This document shows, in pieces, positions 48,006-58,000 of a stretch of 64,000 bases of DNA. A model generated the notes under the pieces. It made no database searches. It was given only the letters and a program-made list of their open reading frames with translations, and was not told the origin of the DNA. Position 1 is the first letter of the stretch. The number at the start of each line of letters is the position of its first letter. Made by a program: the position numbers and the translations under genes. This DNA is from Pegea sp. RAD2-039 (Eukaryota > Chordata > Thaliacea > Salpida > Salpidae), in assembly GCA_034620365.1 (NCBI GenBank), contig JAQGEQ010000054.1, positions 248,001 to 312,000 on the forward strand. Direction: 5' to 3'.

Positions 48006-51000
48006 AAATCAGCTTTGCTCAGCTTCTCATATATTTGTTTGGCTTCTTTGAAATCAGGATCGAGATCAATCGCGGCACGAAGATGCTGTAAAAGATCACA
48101 CGATAATGACGTCATCAGTAACAGTAGTGACGTCAATAACCAGTAGCGACTCCTTCCAGCGGATTCGTGATTTGCTCTTCTGTTGACTCTTATACAACAT
48201 GTGACTGACAGCTCGAAGTCTTGACGCGATTTCGAAGCGAGCCTGTGACGTCATCACTTTCAAATCACTTCCAACTCCTTCGGGAAGAATTGAATCGCGT
48301 TTATGACGTCGTCGAAGACGTTTCAGACATTTTTTGTACACTTCGATAGTCTGTGAGAAAATAGCGTTGAAAGCGAAATATGACAAGATATTGTGACGTC
48401 ATCACTTCGACAATACGACCGTTCCGGTCAAGCTCCTTCGCCACAAACTTCAGCCAATCAAATCGCTCACATTTCAAATCTTCTGAAATCAACTTTCGCA
48501 TCGTCTGCAGCGCTTCTTTCCGCGCTCCTCGATCGCGCAATAACCGCGCCTATGACGTCATCAGATGATTAGATAACTTGTGGTGTCATCACATCGTCAC
48601 ATGACTTATGACGTCATCAACTCGCCTGTTGGAACTTGATTTCACGATGGTTGGGGCGTAAACGGAAGATTTCGCGAAAGATGACGTCACGAAGTCGTGC
48701 GTCACTCAGCCATGAAGCTGCTTCAATCGATTCATCGATCATTCGATTATGACGTAGGCAGCTGAAAACAAAGTTCTGATGACGTCATCGTCTTTATAAA
48801 ACACAAAATATTTCAAACCGAGAAACGAGAAGCTCAATCTGATCCTCAGTGACGTCATCATTATAAATTTTCAAAACTATATCACTACAATTCTGAATGA
48901 TGACGTCATCATTGACATCACACTGCGCTCTTTCGATCAGTTCTTTCGTTTCTGAGTCTGCAAAAACATGATGACGTCATCAGCGCTATAACTAGTCACG
49001 TGTTTCACCTGCTAGTGTTTGATACATATCAACCAATGAAGTTTGTTCCCGCCAACAACGTTCCCAATCAACTCTTCTTGCGTCAGTGACGTCATCACCG
49101 CACAAAGCTTCGATGCACTTCTCGAGAAGCTGCCGAAACTGTTGAGGCTGATTGGTGAAACGTGACCATCTCCGAACATCTTCTAACAACGTCATCAGCA
49201 CGGTGACGTCATCAGATGCGAGAATTCGATCGAGGGTTTGTTTGTAAGGAATCCTGTTTTGTCTGTTGAGAAATAATCAAAGTGAAAACGCGAAAGTAGC
49301 GGCACCTAGTGACAAACATTTGGAAGAAGACGAGCCGATTTGAGATCTGGGAACATTTCGGTCGATTTGAGATTGCTTCCAAATAAAATCTCGAAATTTT
49401 TGTCTGAGGAATAATTGATGTCAGAGGCGGGCGGTGATGACGTCACAAGCACCTGGTTGTCATGTGACTCGACGTAGTTGGTGAGTATGTCAGCTGCAGT
49501 TGCTAGGTAACGGCCACGTGATCGATCGAGTCGAAAACTGTTCTCGATAAATTGAGCTGATTTTCGAAACTTTTCTCGTTTCAACAACATCACGCCCATG
49601 ACGTAATTCATTCGTGAATCGCTGCGCAGCGATTTATACGCGCTTCTATTACGTCATACAATGAGTGACGTTATCAGCAGCGGTTTGTTTCTCACCTGAT
49701 GACGTCATCTTCGTCTTTCCATTTGATGCTGTTGGTGATTGAAAGAAAAAGAGAGATGGCGAGGACGAGAAAGAAGACACCGCGAAGTGATGACGTCATT
49801 AGCGATTTAAGACGAGTTGGCGATGATGACTTGGTAATGACGTCATTGTTAGTAGGGAATATTTGCATCATAAAGATCGCAAAACCAGCTGATGCAAAGT
49901 AGAGTGACGTCATCGGCACTTCTTCTCGTTTTGTTGTTGTCATGGAGACGACAACCGGAACAACAGAGAACATGAAGGCATACGCAAGCGGTTTCCATGG
50001 CAACTGTCGTCGACAGCTGATCAGTAGAAGCCAAATCATAACAAAAGCCGCTGTGACGTAACAACCTGATGACGTCACCGTCAACACGCGATAGGGAAGG
50101 GAGATGGGAAAGAGGAAGAGACGAAATGATGAGATCCAACCAAGCAAGTAGCTGCAAATAGCGTGTGTGACGTCATCAATCGAAAAATTGCTTGTCACCT
50201 TGACAAGGGAAGTTGATCTTGTTTGATGACGTCACAGACGCTTGCTTCGTCTGGCGTGATGATGTAGAAGCGACAAGCGCAGGCTGACGCGATCTGTATA
50301 TGTGGTTGTCATGGTAACGAAGTTGATGACGTCATAATTACCAGGATGATATTTGAGAATATTGAAGTAGAGAAGATCTCAATTGAAGATGAAGCTAGCA
50401 GCAAGTTGAAGCCTGGATAAAAAACGACCATTTTATCACTGAAGTGATGATGACGTCATACCAAGATCGCCGCTTAGTGAGGCAAAGACGCAACACATGA
50501 TAACGTAACAGATTTTTGCCTTTACTCGCTGATTGGTGTCGATTTGATGACGTAACAACAAACTACTCATCGCTAACAACAAGCTAATGAGTTGTGACGT
50601 AGCTCTGACGTCATTAACCTGACATAAATGACAGTTAAGTAAGGAGAAACGTGCAGAAGAGGAAGACGAACAAGTTGAGAGTGGATTGGATGAAGAAGGA
50701 AGATCAAAATGGAGTAGAAGCACGTGTACTTCTTGACACCGATCGTCCAATCACAAAGCAGATAGAAGCAAATAGTGATTAAAGAATTGATAAAGACATT
50801 AAAAATAAGATACAGAAGCTTCCGTTTTCCAAATAACCATGACAACCAACTGTAAATGAAGCTGCTGATTGGTTGAAGATGTTTCCACGTCACAACTCAC
50901 GAAACAAAGGAGGTAGTGTGTAACTCAGTGACGTCATCACTCCAAATTTCGATGCCGAATATTTCTCGATTAATTAACTAAAAAATGAAAAAAAAATTAA

Positions 51001-51134
51001 TCAAAAAAATTAAAAACTTTTTTTTTAACTTTTAAATCTTCGTTTCCAACTTCTGCTTCTGCTCCAAACAAAATATTAAAATAAATTACAAATGAAATAA
51101 TAATTATGCAAATTAGTTCGCGCGCTTTCGACAT
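47984..51134 (-). CDS. TMTC-like membrane protein with TPR repeats
   Basis: Fifteen minus-strand exons, all in phase: 51030-51134, 50901-50977, 50672-50864, 50462-50618, 50342-50412, 50240-50293, 49696-50198, 49453-49645, 49318-49403, 49009-49262, 48819-48957, 48626-48761, 48406-48549, 48141-48350 and 47984-48085; 807 aa. The N-terminal half has about nine hydrophobic segments. HTTSFVSSFIYSWLSWLFG followed by LIFNVFINSLITICFYLL and LLHPIHSQL match the TMTC pattern S-RPL...YWLFG / HLVNVLLHALVT / HP-HTE; SLYFASAGF and NSIKWKDED match later TMTC blocks. The C-terminal half is TPR-like helices (for example ARLLRDRGARKEALQTMRKL). TMTCs are ER O-mannosyltransferases acting on cadherin-type domains. 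Expected FVFDD, GRAD and SKEQG motifs are replaced (GAEAE, DVRAT, SGDLG). Family call moderate; paralogue unknown. Confidence 0.72.
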
Positions 51135-51532
51135 CTTTCTGAATTTCTTTTGATTGTTTCTTTCAACTATTTGTAGCTCTTGTGACGTCATCACGACTAT
51201 CAAAGTTTAAAGCCGGGGGGCTTCTTTTCACACATCATTGAACACACGTGACTTGCTTTTCGTATGAAGTTTATTTTTGTAGTCAATGGAAACAGCGAAT
51301 AAAAATGACGTCACAATTGTGAAAACATTGCTGATGACGTCATGACGTGTGTAGCAAGATGCGAATAGCAGCAAAGATTTCGAAAGAGATTTTTCGGACT
51401 TCACTCATCTTGTTGCTCATCGCATTTTCGTTGATGACGTCACTGTCTCTCACTTTGTCTTGGCAACGCCAAGCTTCGATCAGTTTGTAAATTTTCTGCA
51501 ATGAATATCATGAGTACAACAGAAGCTGTTGC
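51135..51532. other. Interval between two minus-strand genes
   Basis: Holds the promoter/leader of the TMTC-like gene and the 3' end of the 527-aa gene (AATAAA on the minus strand near 51272). Contains four TGACGTCA copies (about 51182, 51306, 51337 and 51434). The frame in front of the chosen TMTC ATG (51134) is open for 23 codons but contains no better start. Confidence 0.6.
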
Positions 51533-53567
51533 CTAGCAACCTACTTGTATAGTGATGACTCGGTCGCTGCTAGCGGTGACGTAGTTGGTCCGTAGACGTG
51601 GCAACAGCTTTAACAGCGAGTTGCGAATAGCAACGGAAGTTTGAAGAACATTTTGCCACTTCCGGTAGAGAGCGATAAAGCGCTGTAAGATAAGTTGATG
51701 GCGTCGCTTCTGTTGGAGGTCATTGTTGAAGACGTTACTATGACACGGCTCATCTTTAAGTGATTCAAAAATGATTCGAAGACTTTTAAAAGTCATCGCC
51801 TGGTTCCGCTTCACTAATTTTCGTGTGCAGTGAAGCGGAACGAGGTTTTGTGCGTCTTTAATCAGCTGTTGATTATCTGCTGGTTGCCAACAGCAACAGT
51901 CCTTCATCTTCATCTCTAGCGAATCCACATCACGTCTTATCATCTGCCGATGACGTCATCAATTGTTTGTCACTGCTGACGTCATCGTTTTACCTCATGA
52001 ACAGCGCTTCGACGACTTTCTAAAGTTATGACGTCATCACTCGTTCGTGTTGACTTAAGTGACGTCACTTTTGGGTTAGGCAGCTGCATCATGTGAGTAA
52101 AGTGAGTTGTGATGTCATCCACATGACGACGAGTGATGACGTCATCGAAGCTTTTGTTTATCCGTATGAAATCAGAATCAGAAATACTGACTTTTATCGA
52201 GATTTTCTTAATTTGCATATTCCGCATCAATCGTGACGTCATCATTAAGCTTCCGATGCTTCGTTCCAGTTCACCGCTCTGTTTGTCATAAGTTGATGAC
52301 GTCACAACCAATTTCTCAACCCACTTTGTAAATCAGCCAAATTCGTTTGGCAGCGCGCTGCTCTAGACATCGGCATGTGATGACGATTCGCGGTGATGAC
52401 GTCACTTGCTCGAATCCGGACTTCCATCCTTCGTTTTGTCGATTTACTGAATCCACAATGACGTCATTAATTTGTTCTATCCTGTTAGAGACGTGATAAG
52501 TACAATGAAGCGATGATGACGTCATCTACCTATCAACTACGTCATAAATCACATCTGTGTTCTGTATGACGTAATCGAGGCAGATGCTGATGACACGTGA
52601 CTCAACTTGTGACGTCATACGTTCGACACCGCACAAGATGGCATCACTGATCGAAATGCGAATTCTGAAAGCTAAAATACAAATATCGCTGATGACATTA
52701 GCGAGTGATGACGTCACACATACCTCGTAATCGTGACGTCATCATTGAGTCAACATTCCTTTGCTTCACATTTGCATAATCTAAATAAACATATGATGAC
52801 GTCATTAGCACTTTTATCGCTTCTTACTTTTATTGACATCAACGGCAATCAACCATCTTTCGCGAAGCTTCTCGACCATCTGATGACGTCCACAACCCTT
52901 CAACACCTTCCACAGTCGTCGTAGCAACTCCTGTGACGTCATCATCACTATAAGTCATTATCGTCAAGTCGATGACGTCATACTTCCAGCGTAGTTTTGC
53001 TTCCAGCAATCAACAACTCGTCTAAGCTGGTCGCTCCTGTCTGCTGGTATCGCGACTTCTGTGAAGTCATCATTAAAGCGTTGATGACGTCATGATTATC
53101 ACAAACTTTAAAGTTGTCTTCAATGACGTCAGTTATCGATTCAGACGACGATGCTGTATCAACATAGTTGCCTAGCAACAACGCGCACTGCCACCAAAGA
53201 GCGATTGCATTCTTCTTTTGCTCCAAGAAATCGATACCATAGCTTCGATTTTCAATCACTCTCCCGCCGGAAGTGACGTCACGAACAACATCGAGACCTC
53301 TGAACAAGTCTAGATGATCGAATAATCGCGTTTGGAGTCACAAACGCACTCATGTGAATCAAACAAATTGTCGATATCGATGTTAGAGATGCTGACGTCG
53401 CGTAGCAACGGCCTCAAGTCAGATCTTCTTAGGTTTGGGGAAATCCCAGAAAAGAGAAAGTTGTCAATTTCAAGTTTATCTGAAAATTAATTTCATCGGT
53501 TGTTCCCCAAACTCATTTGTGACGTCATCACTGACAAACCTTTGTCAATAACAACAGCGGGAAGCAT
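51533..53567 (-). CDS. Unrecognised 527-aa protein, partly coiled coil
   Basis: Ten minus-strand exons in consistent phase: 53540-53567, 53350-53479, 52984-53299, 52828-52930, 52724-52780, 52530-52671, 52406-52481, 52325-52360, 51994-52278 and 51533-51943. The N-terminus reads MLPAVVIDKDKLEIDNFLFS. There is no signal or membrane segment. The middle has amphipathic helices (ELLRRLWKVLKGCGRHQMVE) and the last exon is helical and basic (RFIALYRKWQNVLQTSVAIR). The order of an LW-containing N-terminal helix followed by a GS-x-ELL-x-W-type segment faintly recalls TEDC1, a tubulin epsilon/delta complex subunit; the resemblance is too weak to name it. Introns are 40-60 bp and nearly all contain TGACGTCA. 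The 36-nt exon 52325-52360 depends on an AGAG acceptor choice. Gene existence is well supported, function is not. Confidence 0.75.
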
Positions 53568-54323
53568 CACGTGACGTCAGTAAACAAACCATTAAAAAAA
53601 TCTGCGGAAAAATTTGACGAAAGGTAAACATGGCAAACATTTTACGACAATGGACGAATTTTGAAAGATTCGTTAAAAAAAAAGAGAAAAAAAAAGTAAA
53701 ATTGTTGAAACCCCAAAAGTTGATTTCATTGTTACCATAGAAACAGCTATCTGTCTGCCTGACGCTGTAAACACTCGAAACAATCAACAATAGAAGCCTC
53801 GTAAAGAAGTGATTTGAAACTTTTTCAAATTGTTTAATTAAACTTTTTACTCTTCAAATATTTAAATAGAAATTGGAGCTGAAATACGCCGGCTAGTGAT
53901 GAAACTTTCACTGAATTTGCTTGATGAAAAGTTAAAAAGTAGAAACTATGAAACAAGCATGTAGTTGTTACTTTGCTGGTCAGTTAATCTTTTGTGGCAT
54001 TTCTTTTCAGATAAATTCTAGAAGCTCTTTTTTTCTTTTGTAACTAAATCAACATTTTGTAAACTTCAAATTATATGGATTTAAATCAAAGAAAAACTAT
54101 TTTGTTAGAAATTTAGTTTACAATCGAAAGCTTTTTATATTAAATCTTTGTTACAACTCTAATTTCTCGATTTTCAAGTCATTTAATAAATTTAAAGTAA
54201 AGTATTTTCAAAATCTTCTTATTTTTTAATTCTGTATTGTATTATAAAAATGGTTTGTCAATAAACAGCTGATTAAATTTTATAATTTATAAATAAATAC
54301 TATAAAATTTAAGTTAAACTAGA
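53568..54323. other. Spacer between the 527-aa gene and the tRNA cluster
   Basis: Promoter side of the 527-aa gene, with TGACGTCA at 53572 just upstream of the ATG. Beyond about 53600 it is AT-rich with no recognised feature. Confidence 0.6.
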
Positions 54324-54395
54324 GGGGATATAGCTCAGTGGTAGAGCATTCGACTGCAGATCGAGAGGTCCCTGGTTCAAATCCGGGTGTCCCCT
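54324..54395 (+). tRNA. tRNA-Cys (GCA), copy 1
   Basis: A 72-nt cloverleaf: acceptor GGGGATA pairs with TGTCCCC, D arm GCTCAGTGGTAGAGC, anticodon loop CTGCAGA with anticodon GCA, T arm CCTGGTTCAAATCCGGG. The discriminator is T, as expected for tRNA-Cys. No intron. A run of T follows and serves as the Pol III terminator. Confidence 0.97.
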
Positions 54396-54519
54396 TTTTT
54401 AATTTTCTTTAAAGATTTGTAATTCTCTCACATAATTATTTGAATAAAAAAATAAATTTGATTTATCACCAAAAACAGTTCATTGAAAATTAATTTCAAA
54501 AGACTGAAGTTGAAACATC

Positions 54520-54591
54520 GGGGATATAGCTCAGTGGTAGAGCATTCGACTGCAGATCGAGAGGTCCCTGGTTCAAATCCGGGTGTCCCCT
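54520..54591 (+). tRNA. tRNA-Cys (GCA), copy 2
   Basis: Sequence identical to copy 1, 196 bp further on, with the same T-run terminator. The flanks are also duplicated. Confidence 0.97.
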
Positions 54592-54631
54592 TTTTTAATT
54601 TTCTTTTAAAGATTTGTAATTCTCTCACATA

Positions 54632-54653
54632 AGATCGAGAGGTCCCTGGTTCA
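54632..54653 (+). other. 22-nt tRNA-Cys fragment inserted between copies 2 and 3
   Basis: The duplicated spacer after copy 1 reads CACATAATTATTTGAAT. After copy 2 the ATTAT is replaced by a 22-nt piece equal to the tRNA from the 3' side of the anticodon loop to the T loop (AGATCGAGAGGTCCCTGG then TTCA). Confidence 0.9.
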
Positions 54654-54734
54654 TTTGAATAAAAAAATAAATTTGATTTATCACCAAAAACAGTTCATTG
54701 AAAATTAATTTCAAAAAACTGAAGTTGAAACATC

Positions 54735-54806
54735 GGGGATATAGCTCAGTGGTAGAGCATTCGACTGCAGATCGAGAGGTCCCTGGTTCAAATCCGGGTG
54801 TCCCCT
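54735..54806 (+). tRNA. tRNA-Cys (GCA), copy 3
   Basis: Identical to copies 1 and 2, 215 bp after copy 2, followed by TTTTT. The 3' flank differs from the other two, so this is the end of the array. Confidence 0.97.
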
Positions 54807-55077
54807 TTTTCAAACTTTGTATGAAATATTTTTGCTTCAGAAAATGCAGTTTTATTAATAAAAATAAGATCTCGAATTTCTGCAATTTCTTTTATAAAGT
54901 TGAAATGCTTTTATTATTAACGAAGTGGTTTTAAATTTAATGTTGAAAAGCAATATATTTTGCAATTAAGTTTTTGCTGAAATACGAAGTTGAATTAAGA
55001 TGAAAATAATCAGGTTTTAAAATGAAAATCACATTTGTACAAAGATTACATGATGAAGATTCGAAGACTTTCACATC

Positions 55078-58000
55078 TTATTTGAGAGGTTGAAAGTTGA
55101 CATAAGTTTGAAGAGATTCAATAATTAGAGCTGACACTCGATAACAAAGTTCGTATTGATCCTAGAAAATTATGAAAGTTTTAATGTCTAGGTGTTGGGT
55201 GTCTTGAAAATCCCAACTAACCAGTGTTCGAACCACCAGTGGTCGTTTATCTCTCAAATCTTTCACTGTTCGAAATACATCGATTTGGTTATCCACTTTT
55301 ACTTGTTCACATATTTGTAAAAGAGCTGAAAACACACCTCCGTAACTTGATCCATCGCTTTATAGTGGAAAAAGATTAATTTTTTTAGAAGTAAAGTTTG
55401 TCAGCTGCATTTTATTATATTAAAGCTGATAGGGTAGAGGCTTTATCTCGTTTAGAAATCAGTTGTCTGTTTGGTAGTTAAAGACGAAGTCGACAATTTA
55501 GTAGACATTTTTGTAATATTACAAAAGTTATTTAAAGATAAAAAGTAGAAAATCAAACCAAAAACTCACTACAATAAAACATAAATACCTTTAAAAGTAA
55601 ATTAATATCAAAATTATTTAGAAACAAATTGATCATATTCCACAAACTTAAACTGACTAGCACTGGAGAAGTATTGATGATCTGTCAGTCCAAATATTTT
55701 CAATTTCTTTTACTAAACTGTAGATTCTGTTGTTCAAACCTTTCTTCTTTTCTGCATTCCAAGTTTTATCATTTAAGCCATCGATTTGAAATTGCTTTAA
55801 AAGACTTCCATTTGGCTACAGAAAATTCATTTAGTTAGAAAAGTTTATAAAAAGTAAACTTTCTACTTCATTAATAGTTTTATGTTTTAAGGAACCAACC
55901 TTCGTGTCTGAAGTTACAATGAAACTGTTGATAAGTAAGTTCTCATTGGCAACTTGTGATTGATATTCTATCTGAACATTTCCGAGTTGTTTCACTTTCT
56001 GTTTATCATTGGGCCAGTACATAAGAGAACTTTCCTTTAAAATCAAGTTATCGAAAATAATTAATTTATTAATAGCAAAAGTGTTTTTATCACAAATATA
56101 AATGAAGAATTCAAAATGTTTAGATACTAATCTACATAAAAGTACAACTCAAATATTTAAAAGTCAATATTTGATTTAATTTAAATTCAAAATATTCAGC
56201 TGAACGCTTATTTTATTTTTGTAAATTTCAATTTGAAATAAAAATTCGTTAAAATAATTTTGAAATAAAACTTACATCATCATTTACAGTGATCACATAA
56301 GAAATTGAATTCTCTAAAATCATTTGGAAGAAATTGTTTGCTGTTGACTTTACTGGATGTTGAGATAAAATTATCTTTCTTTGTCTGATACTCTATAAAT
56401 GAAATGAAATAATTTGAAGAAGGGTGCCTGAAAAGAGAACCTTTCACATATTCTCACAAATAATATGATTATTATATAATAAGATAGAAATATACAGAAA
56501 AATAGATGTAATAAATAGTAGTTCATTAACCCCATACAATATAAAAGTGAATAATTACATAAAATGATAATTATATAACAAAAAGAAAGTCTGATATTAA
56601 AGCAATTAAAGCAACAAATTTAAAATAAAGAAATACTTTGATGATGGAGGCATTTAAGTAGAAATCTTCACTTCGAGAAGAACAGCGAAACAGATTCTTA
56701 TCATCTATTAATAATTTTGTGATTAATTCTCAAAAACAAGACTTGATTGTTAATTGTAGATAAAACCATATTTAGCTTAAAACTTAAAATTAACTGACAA
56801 GGCAGGACAGATGGATCCAGGTTAAAGATCTTCACATCGCGACTGAGAGCTTCTTTTTGTAAAGTATTTGTTGGTGGAATCAAATCCAATTTTTCAAACT
56901 CTTTTTTGATATGATCTTTAAGTCTGGGTGAAGAAGAACAAATTTTAAATTGATTTATTTTTGAGATTAAAGCAACTTTTTATCGTTTTTGAGAAGATCT
57001 GAGAATGATTGGAAAGATTGTTGAGTATCTCCAAGAACATGAAGCTCTACAATCAGTTTGTGCAAAAATATATATTGCTTCTGTAAACACAAATTTATAA
57101 TTTTATATTTTTAAATTGAGAAAAATGAGCTTGTAACAAATTTTATAATAACCAATTGTTTTAAATTGTGTCTCAAATACTAACAATAGATTGAATCATA
57201 TCCATTCGTTGCAATCTCAATTCATAAAGAGTTTGGTAGAAATCGACATGATCTTTATCTTTCAACATTAAACTTAAGTTGTCTAATCCAATAAAAGTCC
57301 CAGTTCTTTCTACTCCCGCACTTTTCATGAAGCACAAGAAATAAACATTTGAGTTGAAGTGATTTAAGATTGTTACTTTAAGTGTTTTTACCTGCAATGA
57401 ACTACAACAGGCTTGTTTGAAAGTTCTGATGAGTCAGCAAATCTCATAACTTGTTTGTGAAACTGTAAAATGGAACTTGTACTTTCAGGAACACCGTGAC
57501 TTGGCCAACATGTCAAATGAAATTGTTTAATTGTTCTGCTTTCCTGTAAATTATAAAAGATTTATTATTTGTATGCTTATTGATAAACAAACTAATTTGT
57601 TAGTTGAATTTATCAATTGATGATTAAATCTAAAAATTTACTAAGTTGATTATTTTACTTTGAATTCTGTTCTAGAATTAAAAACCATTTGCTTTAGTTT
57701 AAGTTGGTTTTACGTTTATCAGTTTAATATTTCACTTTTTTGAACTCAAAGTAAAGACATTAAGACAGTTTTTATGGTTTTACTGCTAAAATCAGATGAG
57801 TTCTCAGTATCTTCGACCACCAAACACAAGATTAGTTTCAAGAAAAGATATTTTTGACTCAGTGTTGTTGGTCGAGGAGTTTTCACAAGTCAATGTGCTA
57901 GAAATAGGTAAGTCCTCAACACCTTCGACGACCATACATAAGATTTGTTTGTAAAACTAATTTTTATGACTCAATCGCCAATCAACAGTTTTTACGCAAA

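Larger units (their letters stand above)
47890..53590. repeat. Region of extreme TGACGTCA palindrome density
   Basis: About 55 copies of TGACGTCA by hand count in 5.7 kb, against well under one expected by chance. Typical context is GATGACGTCATCA. Copies fall in most introns of both minus-strand genes here, frequently as the first or last bases, and also in exons, where they are read as DV, MTS or DDVI depending on frame. The motif is the CREB/ATF-type CRE, but the intronic and exonic placement is unlike promoter usage. Other dense stretches are 13.3-13.5, 19-22, 27-28, 36.9-37.6 and 44.1-46.6 kb. Confidence 0.95.

Noticed and set aside
52020..52068. 49-nt GT...AG segment with the palindrome inside exon 51994-52278
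   Set aside because: Removing it breaks the reading frame into the last exon, whereas reading through keeps phase.
54428..54934. Frames on both strands across the tRNA genes (GTPGFEPGTSRSAVECS type)
   Set aside because: They are translations of the tRNA genes themselves, a common annotation artefact.
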